57,233 nt of DNA from Deltaproteobacteria bacterium (GTDB lineage Bacteria > Desulfobacterota > Desulfobulbia > Desulfobulbales > Desulfurivibrionaceae): NCBI GenBank assembly GCA_021802775.1, contig JAJZRJ010000015.1, positions 1 through 57,233 on the forward strand. Reading direction: 5' to 3'. Each line of letters begins with the position of its first letter. Within the stretch, counting starts at the first letter, position 1. A program made the position numbers and the translations under genes. The notes under the pieces were generated by a model, which saw only the letters and a program-made list of their open reading frames with translations, had not been told where the DNA came from and did no database searches. Positions 45,996-54,884 of the stretch are shown here, piece by piece.

Positions 45996-47357
45996 TCAGC
46001 GCCCCATGCCGGCAATATTGGTCGGGTCGGCCAATATCCGCCACATCCGTTCGCTGATCTCGTCGATGGCCGCCATGGTCACCGAGAGCGGCAACCAGAG
46101 ATACACCACGTTGCCCAAGGGTCGGAGGAGAAGCCCTTCTTCCAGGCCCTTGAGATAAATGGGCCAGCCGACCCGCTCCTCCGGCGCAAAGGGTACCTTG
46201 CCCGCCTTCTCCTTCACCAGCTCCAGGGCCGCGATCAGACCGAGCTGCCGCACCTCGCCCACCCAGGGCAGATCGGCAAAGCGGGCCAGGCGTTGCCGCA
46301 GATGCTCGATCTTGGCCGGCAGGCCGGCCATGGTTTCTCCCTCGGCAAAGACTCGCAAGGAACCCAAGGCAGCGGCGGCGGCCAGCGGATTGCCGGTAAA
46401 GGTGTGCCCATGAAAAAAGGTCTTGCCCGCGCTGTACTCCCCGTAAAAACCCTGATAGATCTCGTCGGTGGTGAGCGTTGCGGCCATGGGGAGAACGCCG
46501 CCGGTGAGCCCCTTGGAGAGGCAGAGGAAATCCGGAGAAACGCCGGCCTGTTCCAAGGCGAAGAAGGTGCCGGTGCGGCCGAAACCGGTGGCCACCTCGT
46601 CGAGGATGAGATGCACGCCGCGCGCCCGGGTCATGGCGGCAATTCTGGCCAGATACTTGGCCGGATAGATGATCATGCCGCCGGCGGCCTGGATAAGCGG
46701 CTCAATGATCAACGCCGCGATCTCGCGGCCGTGTTCGGCGAGCAGGGTCTCATAGGCGGCCAGACACTCACAGTTGCAGGTGGCCTGCTCCCGGCCATCG
46801 GGACAACGATAGCAATAAGGCGACGGCAGCCGGTAGGAGTCGAAGAGCATGCCGCTGAAGGCCTGATGGAATTCAGGCACGCCGCCCAGGCTCATGGTGC
46901 CGATGGTGTCGCCATGGTAGCCGCGGGTGAGCCCCACCATCTTGGTTCGTTCCGGCCGGCCGTTCTGCCGCCAGTACTGGACCGACAGCTTCACCGCGAT
47001 CTCGCAGGCCGTGGAGCCGTTGTCCGAATAAAAAACCTTGCTGAGGGCCGGCGGGGTGCGCTGTACCAGCTGCTCCGCCAGCAGGATGGCCGGTTCGTGG
47101 GTAATCCCCGCCAGCAACACCTGATCGAGCCGCGCGAGCTGATCGCGGATGGCCCCCATGATGGTCGGATGGTTGTGGCCGTGGACAATGCACCACCAGG
47201 AGGAGATGGTGTCGTAGTAGGGCTTGCCGCTCCGGTCGTAGAGAAAAAGCCCCTCGGCCCGGTCGATGCACGGCAGCTCGCGCGTCGCGTAATCGTGCAT
47301 CTGGGTATAGGGATGCCAGAGGTATTGGCGGTCCTTGGCCTGGAGATCGCTGCTCAT
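45996..47357 (-). CDS. bioA: adenosylmethionine-8-amino-7-oxononanoate aminotransferase
   Basis: Biotin pathway step making 7,8-diaminopelargonic acid from KAPA with SAM (or lysine) as amino donor. The 453-residue class III PLP enzyme has 'LWHPYTQMHDY', 'YDTISSWWCIVHGHNHP' (substrate Trp-Trp), 'YSDNGSTACEIAVKL', 'LTRGYHGDTIGTMSLGG', 'HLILDEVATGFGRTGTFFA' and the PLP Lys in 'LCLSKGLTGGVLPMA'. Between them a Cys-rich insert (CYRCPDGREQATCNCEC) is typical of one BioA subgroup. It starts 7 bases after the hpt stop; the neighbouring biotin ligase birA is 11 kb away. Confidence 0.95.
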   Translation of the reverse strand: MSSDLQAKDRQYLWHPYTQMHDYATRELPCIDRAEGLFLYDRSGKPYYDTISSWWCIVHGHNHPTIMGAIRDQLARLDQVLLAGITHEPAILLAEQLVQRTPPALSKVFYSDNGSTACEIAVKLSVQYWRQNGRPERTKMVGLTRGYHGDTIGTMSLGGVPEFHQAFSGMLFDSYRLPSPYCYRCPDGREQATCNCECLAAYETLLAEHGREIAALIIEPLIQAAGGMIIYPAKYLARIAAMTRARGVHLILDEVATGFGRTGTFFALEQAGVSPDFLCLSKGLTGGVLPMAATLTTDEIYQGFYGEYSAGKTFFHGHTFTGNPLAAAAALGSLRVFAEGETMAGLPAKIEHLRQRLARFADLPWVGEVRQLGLIAALELVKEKAGKVPFAPEERVGWPIYLKGLEEGLLLRPLGNVVYLWLPLSVTMAAIDEISERMWRILADPTNIAGMGR

Positions 47358-47364
47358 CGCGGGC

Positions 47365-47886
47365 TCACGGCTTCAACAGACGGTAGACCGCCGGCAGGTT
47401 GCGGTACTGCTCGGCGCAGTCGAGGCCGTAGCCGACCAGAAACCCTTCGACCCCGGTAAATCCGGCGTAATCCACCGTCACCGCCACCTCGCGCCGCTCC
47501 TTTTTATCGATCATGGCGCAGATCTTGAGGGAGGCCGGATCACGCGCCATGAGCATTTCCTTGAGATAGGAGAGAGTGCGGCCGGTATCAACGATATCCT
47601 CCGCCAGCAGTATCTCCTTGCCGGCAATGGCGAGTTCGATGTCCTTGGTCAGAGTGACGGTGCCGGAGGAACTGGTGGCCTTGCCGTAGCTCGCCACCCG
47701 GATGAAATCCACCTCCAGCGGCAGATCGATGGCCCGCGCCAGATCGGCCGTGAAAATGAAGGCGCCGTTCAGGATGCCAACAAGCACCAGCGGCCGGCCG
47801 GCGTAATCACGGCGGATCATCTCCCCCAGTTCACGGACCCGGCTGGCGATCGCCGCCTCGCTGATGACAACCTCTCGTTCCACCAT
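47365..47886 (-). CDS. hpt: hypoxanthine phosphoribosyltransferase
   Basis: Purine salvage: hypoxanthine or guanine plus PRPP gives IMP or GMP. The 173-residue protein carries 'LVLVGILNGAFIF', 'VDFIRVASYG', the PRPP-binding motif 'ILLAEDIVDTGRTLSYL' with paired acidic residues, and 'DYAGFTGVEGFLVGYGLDCAEQYRNLP'. GGAAG precedes the ATG. It is the first gene of hpt-bioA-cNMP on the minus strand and is divergent from the rubredoxin gene. Confidence 0.95.
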   Translation of the reverse strand: MVEREVVISEAAIASRVRELGEMIRRDYAGRPLVLVGILNGAFIFTADLARAIDLPLEVDFIRVASYGKATSSSGTVTLTKDIELAIAGKEILLAEDIVDTGRTLSYLKEMLMARDPASLKICAMIDKKERREVAVTVDYAGFTGVEGFLVGYGLDCAEQYRNLPAVYRLLKP

Positions 47887-47927
47887 CGCTGCTTCCTTGC
47901 TTCATGCCTTTGGGCACCAGAAAATTC

Positions 47928-47954
47928 TTGACGTCCCCGCCCTCTCTCTATAAT
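47928..47954 (+). promoter_or_regulatory. promoter of the rubredoxin gene
   Basis: TTGACG (47928-47933) and a perfect TATAAT (47949-47954), but with only 15 bases between; the -10 is strong. Transcription would begin near 47961, giving a leader of about 26 bases. Confidence 0.5.
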
Positions 47955-47986
47955 CCTTTGAAAAAGAGCACTCAAGGAGGACCATA

Positions 47987-48148
47987 ATGAAAAAGTACGA
48001 ATGCGGCGTCTGCGGCTACATCTACGAACCGGAGCTCGGCGATTCCGATCATGGCGTTCCTCCCGGCACGGCCTTCGAAAATCTGCCCGACGGCTGGACC
48101 TGCCCGGTATGCGGCGCCGGCAAGGAGATGTTCACCCCCATCGACTGA
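47987..48148 (+). CDS. rubredoxin
   Basis: A 53-residue one-iron electron carrier: '[16 protein letters not shown]' and '[13 protein letters not shown]' provide the four Cys ligands (two CxxC pairs) around a single Fe. Length and spacing are canonical. AGGAGG lies seven bases before the ATG. In anaerobes rubredoxin passes electrons to peroxide or oxygen reductases (rubrerythrin, rubredoxin:oxygen oxidoreductase), none of which is nearby. It is transcribed alone from a promoter with a consensus -10. Confidence 0.97.
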   Translation: MKKYECGVCGYIYEPELGDSDHGVPPGTAFENLPDGWTCPVCGAGKEMFTPID

Positions 48149-48279
48149 GGCTGAACCGTTTGTAAAACTTGAGCCGGGGAAAGACGCTTGACGATCTGCT
48201 GATCGAGATCGATTCCCTGCCCTGCCCTTTCTGCCCGTCCCCCATTGCCCCCTTCTCCCTGCCGGCGGTTGCCCTGCTA

Positions 48280-49677
48280 TTACTTGCCGATGCAAAAGCG
48301 CGAAAAGATCAGATCAAGCATCTCCTCGGTGGTGGTCTCGCCGATGATCTCACCGAGATGATCAAGCGCGGCCTGCAGCTCCACCGCGATCAGGTCCGGC
48401 GGCAGCGGCGCGGCAAGCCCCGCGATCACCCGGTCGGTTGCCTCGCTCGCGCGCCTGAGCGCCGCCTCGTGCCGCACATTAGGCACGCTGGCATGGCCCG
48501 GTTCCCAGGCGCCGGCGCCGGCCACCGTGGTGAAAATCACCTCCTCCAGCTCGCCGATACCAGCGCCGGTCTTGGCGGAAATCGCCGCAGCGGGCAACTC
48601 CGGGCAGGCGTGCCGTATTGCCGCCACCGCCTCGGCCGGGGCGATATCGGTCTTGTTGATCGCCAGCACCACCGCTTTGTCGCCAATGCTGGCCAGCAGT
48701 TCCCGGTCGCCCGGGGTCAGCCCGGCGGTGGCATCCACCAGCAGCAGCACCAGATCGGCGTCCGCCGCCTTCTGCCGCGACCGGCGGATGCCCAACTCCT
48801 CCACGGTCTCGGCGGTGTCGCGGATGCCGGCAGTATCGATGATCCGCACCGGCATCCCCTTGATCGTCAGGTACTCCTCAATGGTATCCCTGGTGGTTCC
48901 GGGCACCGCGGTGACGATGGCGCGCTCTTCCCGCAACAGGCTGTTCAGCAGGCTCGATTTGCCGACGTTGGGCCGGCCGAGGATCACCGCTGCAATGCCA
49001 TCCCGGAAGAGCCGGCCCTGGCCAGCCCTGGCCACCATTTCACGAAGCGGCTCCCGCACTCCGGCCACCAATTGCTGCCGCAGAGTTGCCGGCTCAATGA
49101 TCTCCACCTCCTCGTCCGGGAAATCGATGGCCACCTCCATGATAGCACGAACGCGGAGCAGTTGGTCACGGATTGCAGTGATGGCGCGATGAAGCCCCCC
49201 TTCCAGCTGATCCGCCGCCATCTGGGCGCCGGCATGGCTTTTAGCCTGGAGCAGTTCGATGACCGCCTCGGCCTGGGTGAGATCGATGCGGCCGTTCAGG
49301 AAGGCGCGTTTGGTGAATTCGCCGGGCGCGGCCAGACGCACGCCGGGCCGCGCGAGGATGAGGGCAAGAATCTCCTGCAGCACCAGGAAACTGCCATGGC
49401 ATTGCAACTCCACCACATCCTCGCGAGTATAGGTCTGGGGAGCGCGCATGAAGACGGCCAGCGCCTCATCGAGAGCAACACCGGATGCAGGCGCAACCAC
49501 GTGGCCATAATAGAGGCGGTGGCTGTGGTAGGTCGCGGGTGGATTGCGAGGACGGAACAAAGCCTGGAGCACCGGCAGCGCCGCGGGCCCGCTGACGCGG
49601 ATGACCCCGATGCCGCCGGGACCGGGCGGGGTCGCGATGGCCGCGATGGTGGCCTCGGAATGATCTGGCATCGCCAT
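48280..49677 (-). CDS. mnmE: tRNA uridine-5-carboxymethylaminomethyl modification GTPase
   Basis: With MnmG it modifies the wobble uridine of several tRNAs. The 465-residue protein has the N-terminal formyl-THF-binding domain, helical region, and an inserted G domain with G1 'GRPNVGKSSL', G2 'GTTRDTI', G3 'DTAG' and G4 'NKTD', and ends in the FCIGK motif whose Cys is needed for activity. The ATG at 49677 has AAGGGG six bases away. Downstream neighbour mnmG is not in the window. It is the last gene of the rpmH-rnpA-yidD-yidC-jag-mnmE set. Confidence 0.97.
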   Translation of the reverse strand: MAMPDHSEATIAAIATPPGPGGIGVIRVSGPAALPVLQALFRPRNPPATYHSHRLYYGHVVAPASGVALDEALAVFMRAPQTYTREDVVELQCHGSFLVLQEILALILARPGVRLAAPGEFTKRAFLNGRIDLTQAEAVIELLQAKSHAGAQMAADQLEGGLHRAITAIRDQLLRVRAIMEVAIDFPDEEVEIIEPATLRQQLVAGVREPLREMVARAGQGRLFRDGIAAVILGRPNVGKSSLLNSLLREERAIVTAVPGTTRDTIEEYLTIKGMPVRIIDTAGIRDTAETVEELGIRRSRQKAADADLVLLLVDATAGLTPGDRELLASIGDKAVVLAINKTDIAPAEAVAAIRHACPELPAAAISAKTGAGIGELEEVIFTTVAGAGAWEPGHASVPNVRHEAALRRASEATDRVIAGLAAPLPPDLIAVELQAALDHLGEIIGETTTEEMLDLIFSRFCIGK

Positions 49678-49748
49678 GGCTTGCCCCTTGCCGCGGCGCG
49701 CCGACACCGGGTGCCCGCCGGAGCGGCGCTTACCGGCTCGGTTGCCGG

Positions 49749-49781
49749 ACTTTTCAACAACTTTTCAACACGTTTACAACA
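49749..49781. repeat. three 11-bp direct repeats upstream of mnmE
   Basis: ACTTTTCAACA at 49749-49759 and 49760-49770 are identical; CGTTTACAACA at 49771-49781 is a variant. Exact 11-bp periodicity puts all copies on one face of the helix. The inner TTTTCAACA differs from the DnaA box TTATCCACA at two positions. Confidence 0.65.
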
Positions 49782-49823
49782 GCGGATCAACACCCTGCCA
49801 ACCGCCGGCGTTGTCGCTGCTGT

Positions 49824-50729
49824 TCAGCTATTCTCGCGCGGCCGGCCACCATTGCCCCGGCGCCGTGACGAACGGCGCCGGCCAGGGGGCTTGCTGCCAG
49901 GCAGATGGATGAGCACTTTCTTGAACACGCCGTCGCCCACACTGCGGCTGCGGATCTCGGTGTCCTGCTGCAACACGAGATGCACAATGCGACGTTCCGC
50001 CGGACTGATGGCCGGGATGGTCCGGGCCTTGCCGGTGGCCTTCACCTCAGCGGCCAACGCCAGCGCCCGCTCCTCCAACTCCCTGCGGCGGTTCTCCCGG
50101 AAGGTGCCGGCATCCAGACTTAAGACCACCTTCTTGGGGATCACCCGGCTCACGATCTTGCGCAGCAAGTACTGGAGGCCGTCCAGGGTCTGACCTTCCG
50201 GACCGGTGATGGTGGCGAGATCGCCCTCGTCGATACGAACCAGCACCTTATTGCTGGCATCCTGGCTCGCGGTCACCTGGGCCGGGCAGCCCATCAATCC
50301 CAGCAATTCGGCCAGGCGGGCCTTGATCGTTTCCAGCTCTTCGGCCGTAAGCGGCTCGCCGCCGGCCTCCTCGCGGTCGCCATCCTCATCCTCCTCCGTC
50401 GGCCGCTTCTTCCGCTCCGGCTTGGCCTCGGGTTTGGCTTCCGGCTTGGCCTTCGGCTCCGGCCGGGGCCGGGACTCCGCCTTGGCCTCGGGCCGCGCCT
50501 TCGCTTCCGGCCCGGCCTTCGCCGCAGCCGGTGCCTCCTCGCTCGGGGCAGCACCGCGGCGCGAGACCCGGATCACCGCCTTCTTCTTGCCCAGCCCGAA
50601 AATCCCCACCGACCCGGTGGAGACAATCTCGATCTCCAGGTCCTCGCGTTTCACGTTGAGGCTGGCGCAGGCATTACTGATCGCCTCGTCGATGTCGAGG
50701 CCCTTGTATTCCATCTTGGCGTTGCTCAT
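49824..50729 (-). CDS. jag: Jag/KhpB-type RNA-binding protein
   Basis: A 301-residue RNA-binding protein that forms a pair with KhpA in many bacteria. In order: Jag-N domain (residues 5-60, 'EYKGLDIDEAISNACASLNV', 'FGLGKKKAVIRV'), a long Ala/Pro/Glu/Lys linker (about 62-115, many 'PEAKP' units), a KH domain with the 'GPEGQTLDGLQYLLRKIV' loop and an R3H domain whose 'RENRRRELEERALALA' precedes 'AERRIVHLVLQ'. A basic RGG-like tail ends it. It lies directly downstream of yidC, its usual neighbour; GGAGG is upstream of the start. Confidence 0.92.
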   Translation of the reverse strand: MSNAKMEYKGLDIDEAISNACASLNVKREDLEIEIVSTGSVGIFGLGKKKAVIRVSRRGAAPSEEAPAAAKAGPEAKARPEAKAESRPRPEPKAKPEAKPEAKPERKKRPTEEDEDGDREEAGGEPLTAEELETIKARLAELLGLMGCPAQVTASQDASNKVLVRIDEGDLATITGPEGQTLDGLQYLLRKIVSRVIPKKVVLSLDAGTFRENRRRELEERALALAAEVKATGKARTIPAISPAERRIVHLVLQQDTEIRSRSVGDGVFKKVLIHLPGSKPPGRRRSSRRRGNGGRPRENS

Positions 50730-50814
50730 TTTCTTTTTTCCTCCGCTGCAAACACGCCGACGGCCGAAGCCGCTCCGGTCCGCCGGGAATGGCCACCCTG
50801 GTGGCCGCCACGGG

Positions 50815-52464
50815 TCACTCTTCTGCCAGCGCCGTCTTCCGATTCACCAGATACTGCTGGCCAATGGTGAGCAAGTTGTTGACGAGCCAATAGAGCACCA
50901 GCCCCGAGGCAAAGTTCAGGAACATGAAGGTAAAGATGACCGGCATAAAGAGCATGATCTTGGCCTGGGTCGGATCGCCGGTGGTGGGCGTCATCTTCTG
51001 CTGCAGGAACATCGTGCCGCCCATGAGCAGGGTCAGCACCGGAATACCGTGCAGCCAGGGGATGTCGAACCCGATATAGAGCCGGTCCGGCGCCGCCAGG
51101 TCGGTGATCCACAACATGAACGGCGCGTGCCGCAATTCGATAGATTGCAGCAGTACCTTATAGAGGGCAAAAAAGACCGGAATCTGGAGCACCATGGGCA
51201 GACAACCGCCCAGCGGGTTCACCTTGTAGGTCTGGTAGAGTTTCATCATCTCCTGCTGCTGGCGGACCTTGTCGTCCTTGTACTTCTCGCGCATCTTAGC
51301 CATCTTCGGCTGGATCTTCTGCATGGTCTTCATCGACTCCATGCCCTTCTGGGAGATAGGCCAGAAGAGAAGCTTGATCAGCACCGTGACCAGGATGATG
51401 GCGAGACCATAGTTGCCCACGAACTTATAGAGGAAGTTCAGCAGATAGAGAGTCGGCCGGGCGATCACGTCGAACCAGCCGAAATCCACCGCCCGTTCGA
51501 GATCGCTGCCCAGGGTTTTCAGCAGTTTCAGTTCCTTGGGGCCGAAGTAAAGGGTGTACTTGTATTCCTTGCTCGCCTGCGGAGCGATGGTGTCGGCGGC
51601 ACCGGCCAGTACGGAGGTCACTTTGCTCTCGTCGGTTACGGAGAAATGGGCCGTGGCCTGACTCATTTCCTGCGGCACGATGCTGGTCATGAAGTAGGTA
51701 TCTTCATACGCAACCCAGCGCACACTGCCGGTCAGACTGCTGCCCCCCGCTTTTTGGATGTCCTTGAGCTTCAACTCATGGAGCACCCCGCCCATGTAGG
51801 CGGCCGGCCCCTGGAAGAGAAACTGGCTCTCCTGATCGGTAAAAGGCCGGTTGACCATGGCGAGATAGGGTGCGCCATGGAGCGGCGCATCCGACCGATT
51901 GCGAACCGTGACGGTGAGGCCGATGCGGTAGTCGTCCTTGCGGAAGGTATAGCGCCGCTCGATCACCAGGCCCGAAGGCAGGGTACCGGTCATGGTCAGG
52001 GTCTGGGCTGCATCGCCCGTCACCGTAACCTTGGCGGCATCGGCGGTATAGACGAGATGATCGGCCCGCCCCGGCTCCACCCCCCATGAGAAGAAAAGCG
52101 GCAGCCCTTGGGCCGGGGTGGTGCGGACCAGTTCCTTGAGCGCTGACTGGTGGTCCAGCGTCTCACGATAGCGCTTCAATTGGAAGCTCTTGATCACGCC
52201 GTTGGCTTCGGCAACTACCGCCTTGTAGAGATCGGTTTCCACCGGGATCTCACGGCCGGCCCGGGCCGGCAACCCCTGCGGCCCGCCGGCCGCCTGGCTG
52301 ACGGTCGGTGCCGGCGGGGCTTTTGGGGCCTCGGCCTTGGCCGCCAGCGTTGCCACCGGAGCCTGTTCCGGCACCGGCGGCGGCGCGGGCACGAAGAAGT
52401 ACTGATAGATCATGAGAATCGCCACCGACAAGGCGATGGTGATTAGAGCACGTTGGCTTTCCAT
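50815..52464 (-). CDS. yidC: membrane protein insertase YidC
   Basis: Inserts proteins into the inner membrane alone or with Sec. The 549-residue protein is the Gram-negative form: TM1 at residues 7-24 ('[19 protein letters not shown]'), an Ala/Pro-rich link, a large periplasmic beta-sandwich (about 60-330), then the conserved core from '[36 protein letters not shown]' with the cytoplasmic coiled coil '[18 protein letters not shown]' and '[23 protein letters not shown]', to five membrane helices in all. The start overlaps yidD by 22 bases. No strong ribosome site, so translation is probably coupled to yidD. Confidence 0.97.
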   Translation of the reverse strand: MESQRALITIALSVAILMIYQYFFVPAPPPVPEQAPVATLAAKAEAPKAPPAPTVSQAAGGPQGLPARAGREIPVETDLYKAVVAEANGVIKSFQLKRYRETLDHQSALKELVRTTPAQGLPLFFSWGVEPGRADHLVYTADAAKVTVTGDAAQTLTMTGTLPSGLVIERRYTFRKDDYRIGLTVTVRNRSDAPLHGAPYLAMVNRPFTDQESQFLFQGPAAYMGGVLHELKLKDIQKAGGSSLTGSVRWVAYEDTYFMTSIVPQEMSQATAHFSVTDESKVTSVLAGAADTIAPQASKEYKYTLYFGPKELKLLKTLGSDLERAVDFGWFDVIARPTLYLLNFLYKFVGNYGLAIILVTVLIKLLFWPISQKGMESMKTMQKIQPKMAKMREKYKDDKVRQQQEMMKLYQTYKVNPLGGCLPMVLQIPVFFALYKVLLQSIELRHAPFMLWITDLAAPDRLYIGFDIPWLHGIPVLTLLMGGTMFLQQKMTPTTGDPTQAKIMLFMPVIFTFMFLNFASGLVLYWLVNNLLTIGQQYLVNRKTALAEE

Positions 52465-52733
52465 AAGTCTCTCTCTTTGCGGTTCAGGGTAGGGGCATCG
52501 TGGCTGCCGGAACAGTTCGCCGGCGCTGCCACCGGGTCGGAGCCACCCGGATGGAAGGGATGGCAACGCAGGATCCGGCGCAAGGCGAACAGCGCACCAC
52601 GCCAGGGGCCGTGCACCTGGATGGCCTCGATGGCATAGTGAGAACAGGTCGGGGTAAAACGACAACAGGGGGGGAACAGAGGCGAAAGGGCCAACTGGTA
52701 GAATCTGACCAGTGCGATCAACAGATGCTTCAC
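52443..52733 (-). CDS. yidD: membrane protein insertion efficiency factor YidD
   Basis: A 96-residue membrane-associated protein with the family signature '[55 protein letters not shown]', including three conserved Cys. It helps YidC-dependent insertion. The start codon is GTG with an AGGGAA site. It lies between rnpA (92 bases upstream) and yidC (22-base overlap), the standard order. The C-terminal tail reaching into yidC is longer than in many relatives. Confidence 0.93.
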   Translation of the reverse strand: MKHLLIALVRFYQLALSPLFPPCCRFTPTCSHYAIEAIQVHGPWRGALFALRRILRCHPFHPGGSDPVAAPANCSGSHDAPTLNRKERDLWKANVL

Positions 52734-52825
52734 GGCAGTTCCCTGCCGAACGGAACACCGGTCCCGGCATTGCTGCGGGCCGATTCTGCCTGCCGGGCCA
52801 TTCCGTATTCTTTCATGCGGACCCT

Positions 52826-53218
52826 TTACGGTTGCGGCACGCCGTGATCGGAAACCGGCTCTGCCAGGCCGAAGGCCTTGGCAGGCTGTTGCGCCAGCAC
52901 CCGCCGAACCGCCGCGGCCACCGCAGCCGGCGAGTCGGGAACAAAGCCCTCCCGGACGGTAAAGACCAGATCAATGGGTGGAGCGATCAACTGACGGTGC
53001 AACCGGAAAAATTCTCGGATTATTCGTTTGATCCTGTTGCGCCGCACCGCGTGGCGAACGCCATGAATACTGATGCCGAGCCGTGCCTCGTCCTGGCCGT
53101 TGTCCCGCCAGATGAGGCTGAAGTGGTCGCCGCGCAGCCGCTGCCCTTTGCTGTAAATCTCGCGGTATTCCCAGGGGTTCCTGATGCAAACCGTTTTCGG
53201 CAGCGACCTGCTCGTCAT
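52826..53218 (-). CDS. rnpA: ribonuclease P protein component
   Basis: Protein subunit of RNase P that helps bind pre-tRNA leaders. The 130-residue protein contains '[19 protein letters not shown]', '[26 protein letters not shown]' (the RNR RNA-binding motif) and '[11 protein letters not shown]'. The start ATG follows rpmH by 43 bases in the usual rpmH-rnpA operon. The ribosome site is weak, which fits the known low expression of rnpA relative to rpmH. Confidence 0.95.
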   Translation of the reverse strand: MTSRSLPKTVCIRNPWEYREIYSKGQRLRGDHFSLIWRDNGQDEARLGISIHGVRHAVRRNRIKRIIREFFRLHRQLIAPPIDLVFTVREGFVPDSPAAVAAAVRRVLAQQPAKAFGLAEPVSDHGVPQP

Positions 53219-53261
53219 GATCCGGCCCGGTGGCGCGCCAAGCGCGCTGGCGCCTGAAAAA

Positions 53262-53399
53262 TCAGACCGCCAGACGCTTGCGGCCCTTGGCGCGACGACG
53301 GCTCAGCACCGCCCGGCCGTTCTTGGTGCTCATCCGGACACGGAAACCATGGGTACGATGCCGCTTCTCGTTGCTCGGCTGATACGTTCTCTTGCTCAT
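53262..53399 (-). CDS. rpmH: 50S ribosomal protein L34
   Basis: A 45-residue, very basic ribosomal protein: '[20 protein letters not shown]', then '[23 protein letters not shown]'. AGGTGG lies before the ATG. It starts the rpmH-rnpA-yidD-yidC-jag-mnmE block. Upstream is hemA instead of the dnaA found in many bacteria, so the replication gene cluster has been moved away here. Confidence 0.98.
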   Translation of the reverse strand: MSKRTYQPSNEKRHRTHGFRVRMSTKNGRAVLSRRRAKGRKRLAV

Positions 53400-53537
53400 G
53401 CTGCCACCTCTATCGCTTGCTCGTTTCACCACCCTTGCCGGTGGCCACCAGAATCCGTTTCCGAAACAGCCAGGCGGGTCAGGAAAAGGAAGACGGCAGA
53501 CACCGTGCCGCCAAAGCGTCCGTCCCGGAAACGGAGG

Positions 53538-53566
53538 ATAGTACCCGGAACCGCCGCGTCTGTCAA
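53538..53566 (-). promoter_or_regulatory. promoter of rpmH-rnpA-yidD-yidC
   Basis: Minus strand: perfect TTGACA (53561-53566), 17-base spacer, TACTAT (53538-53543). It gives a leader of about 130 bases before rpmH. The promoter lies within 25 bases of the hemA stop codon. Confidence 0.8.
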
Positions 53567-53588
53567 CCCAATCATCGAAAACGGGGGG

Positions 53589-54884
53589 TTACGAGGCGGA
53601 ATCGCCCCCTTCGGCATCAAGCCCAAAGACCTTGCGCACCAGGGCGAGATGCGCCCGCTTTTCCTCGGCCGGCACCGCGGCCTTCAGGAACATCATCGGG
53701 TCGTGAAGCAGCTTGTTGATCATGGCGTTGGCCATGAGTTCAATACCTTTGCGTTCCTTCTCCCCCAACCCCGGCAGATGGCCCAGGGTCTTGGCCACCT
53801 CGGCGTCGCGAATCGCCTCGGCCCTTCGACGCAGCGCCGTGATGGTCGGCGCCACTTCCATGGCCTCCAGCCACTGGAGGAACTTGATCGCCTCCTCATC
53901 GACAATGCGCTCGGCCTTGTCCGCCTCCTTCTGGCGCTCGGCCCGGTTCAGCTCCACCACCTGCTTGAGGTCGTCGATGTCGTAAAGGTAGACGTTGTCG
54001 AGGTCGTTCAGTTCCGGATCAAGGTCGCGCGGCACTGCGATGTCGATAAGAAAGAGCGGCCGGTTGTGGCGCTGGCGCATCACCGGCCGCACCTCTTCCT
54101 TGCGCAGGATGAGATCGGTGGCGCCGGTGGAACTGATAAGGATGTCCACCTCGGCCAGCTGGGGCACCAGTTCGTCGAGGCCCACCGCGGTGCCGTGGAA
54201 GGTGCGGGCCAGATTCACCGCCCGTTCCAGCGTGCGGTTGGCCACCACTACCTTGCCGATGCCCTGGGCGGCCAGATGTTCGGCCGCCAGTTCCGCCATC
54301 TCGCCGGCGCCGACCAGGAGCACCTTCTTGTCCTTGAGCTCGCCAAAAATCTTCTTGGCGAGCTGCACCGCCGCGTAGCTGATGGAGACGGCGCTGCCGC
54401 CGATGTTGGTCTCGGTGCGGATGCGCTTGGCCACCGAAAAGGCCTTGGTGAGCAGTTTGTTCAGTACCGCGCCGGTGGCCTGCTGCTCGGTGGCGGCCCG
54501 GTAGGCCTCCTTCAACTGCCCCAGGATCTGCGGCTCGCCGACCACCATGGAGTCGAGGCTCGCCGCCACCCGGAAAACATGGGTAATCGCCGCGCTGCCC
54601 TGATGGAAGTAGCTATACTGTTGGGACTCCTCCGGCGTGATCCCGCTGGCACCGAAAAGAAAACGGCGTACCGTCTCCGCCGCCGTTGTTGCCTCCTCTT
54701 TCGCCACCAGCAGCACCTCGACCCGGTTGCAGGTGGAGAGCAGACAGCATTCCTCGCAGCCGGGCAGGGCCTTCAGTTCGGTAAGCGGGGTGGTGCAGTC
54801 GCCGGAAAAGGCCAGTTTTTCGCGCACCGCCACCGGCGCGGTTTTGTGGTTCACCCCCAGGCAGAGAATTGTTTCAGCCAGCAT
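53589..54884 (-). CDS. hemA: glutamyl-tRNA reductase
   Basis: First committed step of tetrapyrrole synthesis by the C5 route: reduces Glu-tRNA to glutamate-1-semialdehyde with NADPH. The 431-residue protein has the catalytic Cys in 'CCLLSTCNRVEVLL', 'GEPQILGQLKEAY', the NADPH-binding 'VLLVGAGEMAELAAEHL', 'ISSTGATDLIL', and the C-terminal dimerisation helix. It overlaps the upstream ccsA gene by 11 bases and ends the operon of four tetrapyrrole and haem-related genes. Haem-dependent regulation cannot be read from the sequence. Confidence 0.97.
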   Translation of the reverse strand: MLAETILCLGVNHKTAPVAVREKLAFSGDCTTPLTELKALPGCEECCLLSTCNRVEVLLVAKEEATTAAETVRRFLFGASGITPEESQQYSYFHQGSAAITHVFRVAASLDSMVVGEPQILGQLKEAYRAATEQQATGAVLNKLLTKAFSVAKRIRTETNIGGSAVSISYAAVQLAKKIFGELKDKKVLLVGAGEMAELAAEHLAAQGIGKVVVANRTLERAVNLARTFHGTAVGLDELVPQLAEVDILISSTGATDLILRKEEVRPVMRQRHNRPLFLIDIAVPRDLDPELNDLDNVYLYDIDDLKQVVELNRAERQKEADKAERIVDEEAIKFLQWLEAMEVAPTITALRRRAEAIRDAEVAKTLGHLPGLGEKERKGIELMANAMINKLLHDPMMFLKAAVPAEEKRAHLALVRKVFGLDAEGGDSAS

